Below, in pieces: positions 21,934 to 34,412 of a stretch of 64,000 bases of DNA. Source of the DNA: Protopterus annectens (Eukaryota; Chordata; Ceratodontiformes; Protopteridae); assembly GCF_019279795.1 (NCBI RefSeq), contig NC_056744.1, forward strand, positions 1,510,677,851 to 1,510,741,850, written 5' to 3'. How positions within the stretch are numbered: position 1 is the stretch's first letter; every line of letters starts with the position of its first letter. The position numbers and the translations under genes were made by a program. Below the pieces are notes generated by a model. That model was given only the letters and a program-made list of their open reading frames with translations. It was not told the origin of the DNA and searched no databases.

Positions 21934-24641
21934 AAAGGCAAGCATGAACAATTCCACCAGAAAAAATCATCCAAAACTACTGGAATAAATCACAACACAC
22001 TGCTAGAATATCCTTTTATTCACACATACGGGATTTCATCCCATAACCAACGAAACTTCATCAGATAAAATAGTTTTCTAACAAACTTCATTTTTAAAAC
22101 CCTAATGAACCAATGAAATTTCATCAATTATGCATACCTTCTTCCTATAACCAATAAAAACATTTACATAAAATATATATTCAAGCCCATACACAGCCGA
22201 AAGGCTTGCGGTTATGGTGTTACCCTACGGGTTTGGTGGAGAATTTACCGTTTCATAAAGAACTGCTTCAATTGTTTGACAAACATGGTTTTGAGTACAT
22301 GGACTTAGTTATAAAATTCAATAACTCCACCACTGAGATGCTTACTAAGGACATTTTGGTACTAAATAATTCTATCACACAGGATCTTAATTTTTCCAAC
22401 AACCAATATGAATATACACATATCCTGAAGTCTGTCGAGGAACAGATTAATGTAATTAAGTCAAAGAAAATGAAAAAACTGTCCAGAGACATGGAAGCTT
22501 ACAATAAAAATGCTGCTTATCCAGTCCTCCCTGGTTCACAGGTTTGGTCTAACAAATCTAAAGATACCTCCAGCGGATATATATTATGAATGAAAGCAAT
22601 AATGACTGGCATAATAATGAATTAGAAGATACTGATGATTTTTTAGGAGATGAACAGATGGCTGGTCCATGACGCTCAAGAGCGTCTGAAAAATCAGAAT
22701 CGTCAGCAGGTATATCCAATGAGAGGTGGTGGTTTGAACAGAGGAACATGGTGGAATCAGAGAGGAAAGGGTCCTCAGAACTGGAAGGGGAGTTCCTGAA
22801 TCTAACAGTTTCTGAACTTATGCGTGAGGAATTAGACTGTCAGCATTACAGATTTTCACAAAATACTAAAGGAGACTTTAAAGTTTACAAATTTTCTTCC
22901 CTTGAAATTTCCACAGATATGTGCAATCTTTTTTCAAAAGGATGGACTTTTGTTCCCTCCAAACACATGAACTATATGCAGACTTTAATGGACTTAAAGT
23001 TGTATGTCCGTAAGTTAAATTTACGTTCAATGTTTTTGAATAATGTATATGCTAATAACCCACTAGTAGGCTAGTACCTACAATCCTCCACTGCAACCCA
23101 CTTTAACATTGTTTCAGAAGATGTGCGAGTTTGACATTAAAGGTATTTACACTAGGAAGAATAAAAATGCTAATAATAATCTCAGTGTAGATGAATGTGT
23201 AGTGTTGGATTTTCTGCAAAATAACCCACAAGTAAGGTTCATCAAGCCAGATAAGGGTGAGGGCTTAGTTGCTATTGATAGATGTGATTATGTAACAAAA
23301 ATGAAACATTTGTTGAATTCTAATACATATAAACAAAGTTCAATTAATGATCGAGATATGGTATATAGTCGAATTCGAAGTCATATTTATGACTTATTTT
23401 TTGGAGGGTGCTATTAATATTCATCAATACAACTATTTGAATGTCTATTTTCCTATCACACCTACCATTTTCAGGCTTCTGAAGTTACACAAGATGTAAG
23501 TCAACCCCCTATGCGTCCCATTGTGGATGCTAGAGGATCCATCACTCAGCCAATAGCAAAAATGTTAGATGCAGAACTTAAGAACATTGTTTACAGTGAA
23601 CCATTTGTCTGTATTGATTCATGGGATTTTCTTAGAAGGCTGAATAAGCTGTCTTATAGAACTAATTGTTTTGTACACGTATCCCACATTCCACTGGAGA
23701 AGAATGGTTTAGAGAATTTCTTGACATGAAAGGGGTGCCACACAGTTTTATTAACACATATGAATTATTGTTAGATTTGGTCCTGAAGTCTAATTTCATA
23801 TTATTTGAGAAGGATTTATATCTTCATCAAGATGGCATTGCCATGGGTTCTGCCTGTGGCGGGCTTTACGCTAATATTGTCATGATAATGTGGGAATACA
23901 AATACCTTTTGAATTCTTCCTATTTTTCTAAATGTGATTTATATCTTAGATATCAGGACAATATTTTTATACTTTGGGGCAGTGAGAATACTGAAATTGG
24001 ACCCTTTGTTTCTTAATTAATGGCACTACTAGTTTTTTTACAATTTACACACATAATTGATGATGTACAGGTAGCATATTTGGATGCTTTGTTAAAGAAG
24101 GATGACATTAATCATAAATTATTGGCTAAAATCTATTGTAAGGCGATGTATTCAAACTCATTTCTTCATTTTCAAAGTAATCCTCCCATGTTTCAAAAAA
24201 GAGCTATTGTTAACGGACAATTAGTATGTGCGGCTCGTATGGTTACAGATTGGTCAGATTTTCTTGATGAATGTGACCTGTTAAAGGACATATTCTTGAA
24301 TAGAGGATATCCCGAGACTTTCATTATGGAATTAATAACAGAAGTAAAAGAAAAAAGACTGAAAGGGCATTTTGAATCCCTGTTAAATACAAGTCCATCT
24401 AATGCAAGTCTAATAGATAGGACTGGATTAGATTTATATGAGATAGATTTATCTAACAATTCTTTTGAAGTTATGGGTAATAACACTGAGTAGAGTAAAG
24501 ATGCATATACCAATGCCTTTATTACCTGTTTTAGTAACGATATAGCACCATTAGACATGTGTTTATGAAAAATTGGGATTTTCTCCTGAATGATTCAATA
24601 TTTAGAAATCGACTAGGTAATAAACCCATTATTGTCTAAAA
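21934..24641 (+). mobile_element. Penelope-like element A, 5' part (inverted end segment, N-terminal region, RT)
   Basis: 21934-22197 is an inverted copy of the element's own 3' end at 34240-34509. A degraded coding region follows: an Asn/Lys-rich N-terminal part (22206-22590) and PLE-type reverse transcriptase blocks across 22748-24493, including a PIVDARGSITQPIAKMLDAE segment and an AMGSACGGLYANIV block, as in telomerase-related PLE polymerases. The element is broken (more than five breaks). Its C-terminal nuclease part lies beyond the insertion that fills 24642-32084. The 13-bp sequence TTATTGTCTAAAA at 24629-24641 recurs at 32085-32097 and looks like the target duplication of that insertion. 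Confidence 0.8.
22034..22064 (-). ncRNA. Hammerhead-like core, left end of PLE A
   Basis: On minus, CTGATGA (22064-22058) is followed by GTTTCGT, a TGGTT loop, ATGGGAT and GAAA (22037-22034). The 7-bp helix with GU pairs occupies the stem II position. The right-end copy at 34382 has GTTCCAT/ATGGGAC instead, so pairing is kept despite base changes. Confidence 0.5.
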
Positions 24642-24718
24642 CAAAATGACTGAAACAAGTGGCAGTACACAGACCAATTAAAAAATGAAGGCAAATGCTG
24701 TGAGCAAAAACGACTCCA

Positions 24719-25580
24719 AAAGTAATAAGAAACACTTATAAAACAATACTTCTTAGAAACAGTACTAAACAACACTTCTTGAAGACAAAACTTAAGCGCT
24801 TTCGTCAGGTAAATGACTTCATCAGAATAAAGTAATGCTGACAAACCTGGTTTAAATAATAGTCCTGGCCAATCATCTGAAAGACTCTACATCACATCCT
24901 CCTTGTTCCTAAAAATATATGTATATATACAGCTTAAAATTCCAATATAGAAACTATTAATGCTATAAAAAATACCAAACTATGATGATATAAAAAACAT
25001 AGCTGGAAGACAATACATGTTCTTAATGAAAATTGTTGATGAAAAATAATAAAAAGTAATAGAAATATATTTCTACACCATATCATAGCATAAACATAGA
25101 TTTCAATCTCAGTACAGAGGACATAGAAATTCTATCATTCAATCCTGGAGGATGATAGGCATCTAGTTTAATTTGCCACTTTAATTCAGTAAACTTCAGG
25201 AAATCATCCAATGGCCCCCCTCGTGGACCCAAATCAACTTGTTCTAATATGAAAAATCTAAAGGAATGATTAGGCTTATTACAAATGTGTTTATAAAGTG
25301 CATTTTTCTCATTCTTCTGCTTAATATCATATAGATGCTGATAAATTCTTAACCTAAGTGCATTTTTGGATTTCCCCACATAATAACTTTCACAAATTTT
25401 ACATACTGCTATATAAACCACCCCTTTACTATAGCAATACATTTTCTTCATAGTGGTAAAATAACCAAAGTTTTTTAATTTAATTTTTGTAGTGTCCATA
25501 ATGTAGGGACATTGAGAGCATCTTCCACATTTAAAAGTGCCACCCTGCCCTAAATTATATTTATTCCTTGGTTGGTGAGG
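24719..25580 (-). mobile_element. Inverted GIY-YIG and 3'-UTR segment of PLE B (left arm)
   Basis: This is an almost exact reverse complement of 31251-32084. On minus it encodes a Cys-rich KCGRCSQCPYI motif and a GIY-YIG endonuclease segment (VYIAVC..CESYYVGKSKNALRLRI), then the 3' UTR with a hammerhead-like core at 24800-24825. It is the left arm of a large inverted repeat around the inner PLEs; such inverted partial copies at the upstream junction are a known feature of PLEs. Confidence 0.85.
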
Positions 25581-25607
25581 GCGGTTCAAGCTCTAATTAT
25601 TCAAATG

Positions 25608-25839
25608 GATCTGCTTCACAGGCGCAGAATGTGCACCCATCACGTCATGACGAGAATTCGAACATTTCAGTGGAACAATGGCTAAAAACTGAGTTTGGAC
25701 TTAATCAAATTAGAGGTACTAACGATCTGCTTCACAGGTGTAGAATGTGCACCCATCATGTCATGACGAGAATTCGAACATTTCAGTGGAACAATGGCTA
25801 AAAACTGAGTTTGGACTTAATCAAATTAGAGGTACTAAT
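25608..25839 (+). repeat. 116-bp tandem duplication at the start of the inner PLE coding region
   Basis: Two copies, 25608-25723 and 25724-25839, both open with GATCTGCTTCACAGG and differ at only a few positions. The high similarity points to a recent duplication. Confidence 0.95.
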
Positions 25840-28800
25840 GTCGGCAACCAGGGGACATTAGACCAGCAACTGTTTAATTTCAAAGGACTATTGTCGAAAT
25901 ATAAGAGACTTCAACTGGAAAACGAGTATTTGTTGGAATGTATAAAATGAGAGCAAGTCCCAAAGGGACTACGCTTGTGGAAGTATCCCACTGGCTTGTA
26001 GAAAGACTCGCATCTACACAAGGAGCTGTTGCAGTTTTTTAACAGGCAAGGCTGCAAATTATTACAAATTTTAATTACAGACAATAACAGGAAAATGTCT
26101 TTATTGTTAAGAGATATCAACCAGTTGGACTCTAGCATAAAAAACAATCTATTATATAAATGACTTCAATGCTGTGTTTAATAATGTCAATACTGAACTT
26201 GTCGAACTGAAAAATAGGAAAGAGAGAAAGTTGTTAAGGGACAAAATAGACTATGAGGAAGGCAAAGCATACCCAGAGCCACCAAGAGGGCAACAAAGTC
26301 AAATCAGGGATAGTACTGATACACAAATAGAAGGGCATGATACTGAAGTTTATGATCAGGAGAATATTGATGCTGAATCCCCTTTAGAACAACCTACCTT
26401 ACGGATATCAGAGAGTTTAATGAATCAGAGACAGGGGAGGCAGGATTACTACAAGTATGGGAACAACTTTTGGGGTGCCCCATGGAGGGGTAGATGGGGT
26501 GCATATAGGAGATGAACAATGCTAGTGATACTATTAATAGTACTAAATGTAGTATTGTCCTTAATGAAATTGGTGACTTTATTTAGCATCTACAACTACA
26601 GTCAGGTCCAAGTTAACACCAAGTGGGCTGATTTACTGTCGAAGGGGATGAATTTTGTACCAGTAAGGAAGGGATGTATAGTTGATTCCATTTTACAGTT
26701 GAAACTCTTCACTAGGAAAATGAACTTAGCTTTATTTTTTCATAATTCTAATATGATGACTGATCTCTTAAGCCTCCAGAGACCCAGTACATTCTTTCCT
26801 CCGACTCACCCTTTAGTACAACTTTTTGAAGGTTTATATGAAGCTGATATTAGAAAACTACTAGACAAGAGGAATAATTTTACTGGCATAAAAAATCTTA
26901 ATAATAGAGAGGCAACGCTTCTTAAAGAAATTTTTGAGCAGAGCGATATTAGAATAATGAAGTCAGATAAGGGTGGGGGGTTAGTTATGATGAGTTTGGA
27001 TGAGTACAACAGTAAAGCAACCCTTCCACTGCTCGAAGAAGTCGATGATGGAATAACGTATAAAAAAGTTGTTTTTGTGCTTTGTCATAAAAAAAAAAAA
27101 AAAAGGAAAGGACTTTCAGCACAGAAAAAATGATGGATTGAATATTATTTATCAAATCAACTTTGTGTATATAATATCCTTCAATTAATTACTTAAAATA
27201 TTCTTAAAATATCTAAAATGATCCAATTCTTGTATATTAGTCCATTATGAAAAAACTTGATACAAACATTACAAAAGATGAATAAATAAATGAATAAATT
27301 AATAACTAGATAAATAAATAACTGAATAAATATATAATTACATAAATAAATACTGAATGGATGAAGAAATATTATTATGTACATACTAAGGTTCAATTTT
27401 ATATATACACATTTTCAGTTCACTTTAATATATACTTCTTTTAAAAAATAGGGAAGTTTGTTGACTTCAAATTAAAAAATTTTGCTACTACATTACAATA
27501 CATATGTAAAGATTCTTGGGACTTTCTAAGAAGTATAAAGAGAGAATTCTTCCAGGTAGATTTATTATTAATCACCATTGATGTTGTTGATTTGTTGGAT
27601 TAATGAAATCCTAGTTAGAGAATCAGTTCTGTCAACTAACACTATAAACTTATTAGTTGAATTCATGGAGATTATATTAAGGAATAACTTCATGTTTTTT
27701 AATGGAGAAATATGTAGACAAAAGAAGAGGGTGGCTATGGGTGTACCATGTGCCTCCATGTATGCTAATATAGTATTACATAAATGGGAACAGGATTTTG
27801 TCTTTTCCACTAATTGGAGAGAACACATTAAACATTATATCAGGTTCCTGGATGATATAGGCATATTTTGGACTGGTACTGAGCAACAGTTTATAGAATT
27901 TTTTGAATACATCAACTCTACAACTAACTTTTTGTCCTTTACATACACTACGAGTGATGAAGAAATGAATTATTTAGATGTCACAATCTCCAAGGACTGT
28001 GTTAATAATAGATTTACATCCAAATTGTACAGAAAATCTACTTTTTCTAACACTTACCTGCATTACACAAGTGGTCACCCTTACTATCAAAAGAAAGGCA
28101 TAGTTAAAGGGCAAATGGTAAGGGCATCAAGAATGTCAAGTACCCCAGAACATTTTAACGATGAAATGTTAGTTATAAAAAACATGTTTTTAGAAAGGGG
28201 TTATCCTGAGAGTCTGATAGATGGAATAAGCAGAGAAGTGGCAGAACACAGAGAGAGAGCAAGTTCCCACCTCTGCTTGGATTAGATCAGATTGGAGAGG
28301 TAAAATCCAGTGAGACTAACAATGCCAGTAACTATATACACACATATTCAAGCGACTCACAACAAATTGAAGAAGTTATCAATAAATTCTGGCCTGTCTT
28401 AACAGGACATGTCCCAAGTTCACTGGACACTAATATAAAGGAACTATTCGAGAGATTCCAATCACAAGAAAGAATAATTAATAATGAGAAATTGAAAAAA
28501 GGCACTTATAAATGTGGAAGTTGTAAGCAATGCTCATATATTTTGAATAGTGATTGTGTATATATTCCTTCCAGGAATTTCTGTTTTAAAGCCAATATAT
28601 ATCAGAGAATAGTTTACATGGGACACTGTACCAAGTGTTTTAGTTTTTATATAGGCAAAACAGAAAGGTCCTTGAGAAAGAGAATTTATGAACATATATA
28701 TGAAGTTTCAAGAAAAAAAGATACAAATGCCTTTTATAAACATTCAATTTTGTGTCCTGAGATGTCTATAAAATTTATTGTGTTGGAACAGGTACAAATA

Positions 28801-29601
28801 GATACTAGGGGAGGAGACTGGGAGGCAGCTCAAATTGGATGCTGCCACAAGTCCCGGTCTAAATGACAGTATAAATATAAAAAGTGTCCTGAAGCTAAGA
28901 ATGGCCAGATTGTGAATTACAAGTAAAATGATGCCTCAGTACATGAAAATGTTTAATTACTGGACCACATTTATAGTAAAACAGACTAATAAATAATTTC
29001 ATCATAGTTTTTACAACAACATACAGATGTTTACCAACCTCCACAGGTATTCTTTTGGTAAAAGAAAGTTTTTTAAAAGAAGTATATATTAAAGTGAACT
29101 GAAAATGTGTATATATAAAATTGAACCTTAGTATGTACATAATAATATTTCTTCATCCATTCAGTATTTATTTATGTAATAATATATTTATTCAGTTATT
29201 TATTTATCTAGTTATTCATTTATTTATTCATCTTTTTATCACATAGTATATATATTTTTGTCTACAATAAGAAACGTATGTTGTAATGTTTGTATTAAGT
29301 ATTTTCATAATGGACTAATATACAAGAATTGGATCATTTTAGATATTTTAAGAATATTTTAAGTAATTAATTGAAGGATATTATATACACAAAGTTGATT
29401 TGATAAATAATATGTTTAGTTTTATATTTAAAGCGAGTAAAACCATTGATTTGTAAATTGGTGGTATGAGAAGGTTAAAAAGACAGGTCAAAAAGGCAGG
29501 TTATAAACCAAATGTATAGCTTTAAAGCTTAATTGTTTAATTCATCACATGTTATTTGATGAACACTATATATATAGCTTCATCTTTTAATGCCAGTTCA
29601 T

Positions 29602-29634
29602 CTTGATAAAGCTTGGCAATGAGACCAAGTGAAA
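29602..29634 (+). ncRNA. Hammerhead-like motif in the inner PLE 3' UTR (variant core)
   Basis: CTTGATA (29602-29608) replaces CTGATGA; GCTTGG and CCAAGT can form a 6-bp helix before GAAA (29631-29634), followed by GCGCTT as in the PLE B motif. Confidence 0.4.
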
Positions 29635-29648
29635 GCGCTTGATTTAAT

Positions 29649-29786
29649 CTATCGTTTTTTTGTATTTCAAACGAAAGTCTGTGCGTAGTTTTGTGCTGAA
29701 TAGCAAGTTTTTAAAGAGTCAATCCATCATTTTTTGTATTTCAAATGAAAGTCTGTGCGAAGTTTTGTGCTGAATAGCAAGTCCTT
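29649..29786 (+). repeat. About 70-bp tandem duplication in a PLE 3' UTR
   Basis: Two units share TTTTTTGTATTTCAAA(C/T)GA, AAGTCTGTGCG and TTTTGTGCTGAATAGCAAGT. They lie directly after the hammerhead-like motif at 29602-29634. Confidence 0.88.
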
Positions 29787-29879
29787 TTAAAGAAAGATAA
29801 ACAACTAGTTTTCTACTACGTTATTCCATCGACTGGTTCTTCAAGCAGTGGAAGGGTTGCTTTGGTGTTTGCTACTAAA

Positions 29880-32084
29880 ATTTTGTTTTAATGATTACAG
29901 CAGTAAAATGTTTGAACTGCTTTATAGTGAAGTTTACTTAGAGGTCTCACGTAATGAAATGAATTTAACCTACCGTAATATTGACTTGGATTTGGAACAG
30001 ATGTTATTCAATGGGCAAATTAATTTAGAGACCTAGAATTTTTATTGACTGAACATCCCAGAATTCCAACAATTTTTGGTGTACCAAAAATACATAAATC
30101 TATCCCCAGTCCACCACTGTGACCAATCATGGATGTTAAGGCCTCAAAAACTTTCAGTATTGCCAAATTTATTGACAGTAAAGTTAAAAATGTTCTTGAT
30201 AGTTGCACCTCAGTGATAAAAGACTCATGGGACTTTCTCATGAAAATTGAACAAGGTATATTTGACAAAAATCTTTTTCTGGCTACTACTGATATGTGTG
30301 ACCTATTTTCGGTTATTCCAGACCAGCTAGGTCTAGAGTGGTTCTATGATTATCTATGTGCTAACACTCTATTTAATCTTGAGACTATATTAACAATTCG
30401 GACATGTATGGAAATTGTATTGGAAAACAACTTCCTTACTTTTGAGGGGCAATTGTTCAAACAAAGACAAGGAGTTGCAATGAGTGCATGCTATGCTCCG
30501 GTTTTTGCTAACATTGTGTTAACACACTGGGAGGATTTGTTTGCCTTTAATTCCGAGTATAGGACTTCATGGGTATTGTATGGGCGATACCTAGATGATA
30601 TTGTCCTGTTCTGGAATGGTAGTGAAAATGACCTGAACAGGTTTTTCACTTATATTAATGGTACAACCAGTTTTTTGAGATTTACTATTAATAAAGAACT
30701 TGACTTTGTCAATTATTTGGATGTTACCATCAGGAAAGATTATATTAATAATTGTTTTACCACCCAGCTATATAGGAAACTGACCTATTCAAATTCATTA
30801 CTGCATTTTGCAAGTGCGCACCTATTGTACCAAAAGAAGGCCCTTGTAAAAGGTCAATATGTGAGACTGGCCAGAATGGTCTCTGATTTTGATGAATTTA
30901 AGAAGGAATGCGAAATAATGAAAAACATGTTTTTAAGGAGAGGCTACCCTGAGATCTTTGTCACTGATATCCTTAATGAAGTAAAAAACAAGAGGATCAG
31001 TAGTCATTTTTCCTCTTTATTAGCCCAGGCCAATATTGGAAGTCAGGATAATAGAAGAAACAGACCTTTGGGTTTTGAGCGTGCACTTACTCTTACATAT
31101 ACATCCAATTTCTCTGATATCAGGAATATTATTTTTAAATATTGGAAAATTTTTGATGTAGATTTGGATGTGCAGGAAAAAGTTGGCACCAAACCCATTG
31201 TTGTTTACAAGAAGGATACTTCATTTAAAGGGTCCTTTGAAAGGAATAAATATAATTTAGGGCAGGGTGGCACTTTTAAATGTGGAAGATGCTCTCAATG
31301 TCCCTACATTATGGACACTACAAAAATTAAATTAAAAAACTTTGGTTATTTTACCACTATGAAGAAAATGTATTGCTATAGTAAAGGGGTGGTTTATATA
31401 GCAGTATGTAAAATTTGTGAAAGTTACTATGTGGGGAAATCCAAAAATGCACTTAGGTTAAGAATTTATCAGCATCTATATGATATTAAGCAGAAGAATG
31501 AGAAAAATGCACTTTATAAACACATTTGTAGTAAGCCTAATCATTCCTTTAGATTTTTCATATTAGAACAAGTTGATTTGGGTCCATGAAGGGGGACCAG
31601 TGGATGATTTCCTGGAGTTTACTGAATTAAAGTGGCAAATTAAACTAGATGCCTATCATCCTCCAGGACTGAATGATAGAATTTCTGTGTCCTCTGTACT
31701 GAGATTGAAATCTATGTTTATGCTATGATATGGTGTAGAAATATAGTTCTATTATTTTTTATTATTTTTCATCAACAATTTTCATTAAGAACATGTATTG
31801 TCTTCCAGCTAGGTTTTTTTATATCATCATAGTTTGGTATTTTTTATAGCAGTAATAGTTTCTATATTGGAATTTTAAGCTGTATATATGCATATATTTT
31901 TAGGAACAAGGAGGATGTGATGTAGAGTCTTTCAGATGATTGGCCAGGACTATTATTTAAATCAGGTTTGTCAGCATTAGTGTATTCTGATGAAGTCATT
32001 TACCTGACGAAAGCGCTTACGTTTTTTCTTCAAGAAGTGTTGTTTAGTACTGTTTCTAAGAAGTATTGTTTTATAAAGTGTTTC
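29880..32084 (+). mobile_element. Penelope-like element B: RT, GIY-YIG, 3' UTR (best-preserved PLE frame)
   Basis: The longest open stretch (30129-31589, 486 codons) holds the PLE reverse transcriptase: MDVKASKTFSIAKFIDSKV, a SACYAPVFANIVLTHWE block, RYLDDIVLFW with the catalytic Asp pair, and NYLDVTIRKDYINN. After a KCGRCSQCPYI cysteine motif comes GIY-YIG (VYIAVCKICESYYVGKSKNALRLRI, about 31390-31470). PLEs pair a telomerase-like RT with this endonuclease. The N-terminal part is absent or eroded; the remainder has only a few breaks. The 3' UTR holds a hammerhead-like core (31987-32012) and ends at the 13-bp duplication. 31251-32084 is mirrored at 24719-25580. Confidence 0.85.
31987..32012 (+). 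ncRNA. Hammerhead-ribozyme-like core in the PLE B 3' UTR
   Basis: CTGATGA (31987-31993) and GAAA (32009-32012) enclose AGTC/GAC arms that can pair as stem II around a short loop. This is the invariant core spacing of hammerhead ribozymes, and PLEs are known to carry such motifs in their terminal repeats. Stems I and III are not convincingly paired by eye, so activity is not claimed. Inverted twin at 24800-24825. Confidence 0.5.
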
Positions 32085-33324
32085 TTATTGTCTAAAAAAA
32101 GGGACCTAATTTGAAGAATATGTTTGAACATCCCAAAGGAAAGATCAACAAAGGGTTTATGACAAAATGTGGCAACTGTGTTTATTGCAAATATATTCTT
32201 CTAACAAATCAGATTATGATTAATGATTACACTATTTTTATCAAAGGCAACCCATGCTGTAATAGTAAGAAAGTTGTTTACTGTGCCTTATGTTCAACTT
32301 GCCCATGTTTTTATGTTGGCAAGACTGAATGGAAGTTAAAAAAAGAACTGGCGAACATCTATCAGATATTCTGGCTAAAAAAAAACACTAATGCCCTTTA
32401 CAGACACATTTTGGAGAATTGTAATCATAATTTTAAATTTATTGTGTTGCAGACTAAGGTTGAATCAAACAGAGGAGGTGCCTGGCAATTACTACTCGGA
32501 AAAGCAGAGTTATTTTGGAAATTGAGCCTTTCTGAGCCTTTTTACCCAGGCTTAAATGAGGCAGCTTTGGTTGCTTGTTTGTTGAAACTGAAGGCAATCT
32601 CCAGATAATCAACAGTTTAATATATAAAATGTTTATTTATTGTTTGGGTAGGTATTATTATTCATTTTATGATTATATTTATGAGTATTGGAATATTTGT
32701 GTTGTGTTTCAATGAATGAGATATTAAGATTAAGTTGTCGTAAATGGGTGTGGTTATTGTTCACTTGTGTACACTATTGGTAGATGGAAGGATTTTTGTT
32801 TTGTCATTGGTTAATTTTGAGCAAATTATTTAAGTGTTCGTATTGATGAATTACTTCTGTTATACGGTAACATTGTCGACTGGATAATGAACAGATTCAA
32901 TTATTCTGGTTATTTGTGAACTGAATAATATATTGCCTTCATAGTTTTAAATGAATTAATGGAGAAATGTGTCTAAATAATATATTTAATGTAGGGTTTT
33001 GAATATGCAGATTATTGGTGAATAGCGTGAATTCTTTGGTGTGATTCATCAATTTTGACCAATGGACATTGAAATACTAAAGAGGGGTGACTATGTAGAT
33101 AGTGTTACGCCTCCGAGATAGTATTGGGTTGTTAGTTTGGCTCTATAAACTCTTGGTTGAGTAGGAATTATACATGTACAATGTGTTTTTTTTTGCACAA
33201 TGCTTTGTTAATGTGTGTATTCGCAATATAGTCTTATATTTATATAATAGGATGAATGTAGGAGTTGTTCGATCTTGAATTTATAGTAGTTTCGGCCTTT
33301 GTTCAGAGCAAGCTTGTGAATGTT

Positions 33325-34035
33325 AGGTTGGGATTGGTGGTTTGAGATGAATAGGCTTTTCTGTTGGGGGAATATGATCCAATGGGAGTACTGATGTTTC
33401 AGCAATGCCGCTCAGTCAAGTTCACAGTAGGTTGTGAATATTACATTGTGACTTGTGGCTTGAGCCAAATAGATCTTTCTATTGGTGGAATGTGACCCAA
33501 TGGGAGCATCAAATTTTCGGCAATGCCATTCAGTTGACTTGTAGTAATTTATGTACATAAATGAATAATATGTTGCAATTGGCACCTTGAGCTGATAAGG
33601 GGCCTCTCTATTTGTGGAATATGATCCAATGGGAGTTTAAAATTTTCAGCAATGCCGAACAGCTTATTTTCAATATTTTATGTGTATAGCTTTTTTGTCG
33701 AAGAGCCTTATGATTGGATACAAGCCATTTTTGTAAGATTTTAATGGTCAGAACAACTCAATGTCATAAAGACAGATTTTTATATACAATTTATATAATT
33801 TATGTACATAAATGAATAATATGTTTTGATTGGCAGCTTGAGCCAATAAGGTCTCTCTATTTGTGGAATGTGATCTAATGGGAGTTTAAAATTTTTGGCA
33901 ATACTGAACAACTTTTTTTTTATATTTTATATGTATAGCTTTGTGTCGAAGAGCCTTATGATTGGATACAAGTCATGTCTGTAAGTTTTGATTGGTCCGA
34001 ACAAATCAATGCCATAAAGACATCTTTTTATATGT
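33325..34035 (+). repeat. Tandem repeats in the PLE A 3' UTR
   Basis: Four units share TTGAGCCAATAGG-like, TATTTGTGGAATATGATC, CAATGGGAG and CAGCAATGCCG blocks at about 33325, 33450, 33580 and 33820. The last two sit in a larger duplication (about 33547-33780 and 33797-34035) that also repeats TCGAAGAGCCTTATGATTGG. Confidence 0.85.
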
Positions 34036-34381
34036 CTTGCAGTTTAGTTAAATATGGTAGAGTTGATATCTTGACATGGTTATTCCAATATATGAAATAT
34101 ATTAAAAACTATTGGAATGTTTGTATTTGCAATAAAATGATATTGTATACATGATGTTTATAATTATGAATGTATAATGTTTTTTAAGAAAGAAAATGAT
34201 TGGTCAATTTTTTGGCCAGTAAGATTTATTGGTGATTGGACAAAGGATAGATGTGTATGGGCTTGAATATATTTTTATGTGAAGGTTTTTATTGGTTATA
34301 GGAAGAAGGTGTGTATAACTGATGTAATTTCATTAGTTCATTACGGTTTTAAAATTGTAGTTTGTTAGAAAACTATTTTAT

Positions 34382-34412
34382 CTGATGAAGTTCCATTGGT
34401 TATGGGACAAAA
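34382..34412 (+). ncRNA. Hammerhead-like core, right end of PLE A (core altered)
   Basis: CTGATGA (34382-34388) with the GTTCCAT/ATGGGAC arm pair; the expected GAAA reads AAAA. It is the inverted counterpart of 22034-22064. Confidence 0.42.

Larger units (their letters stand above)
25581..29866 (+). mobile_element. Inner Penelope-like element(s): N-terminal region, RT, GIY-YIG, 3' UTR
   Basis: 25581-27095 carries a PLE N-terminal region and the start of the RT (SDKGGGLVMMSLDEY block). 27450-28285 carries the RT core (GVPCASMYANIVLHKWE, RFLDDIGIFW, NYLDVTIS) and 28492-28866 the Cys motif KCGSCKQCSYIL plus GIY-YIG (YIGKTERSLRKRIYEH). Between the two RT parts, 27132-27450 is the reverse complement of 29070-29411 in its own 3' UTR, and 29787-29866 is the reverse complement of about 27012-27095. 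The 3' UTR has a hammerhead-like motif at 29602-29634. It is broken (several breaks). Whether the two halves belong to one rearranged element or two copies is unresolved. Confidence 0.75.
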
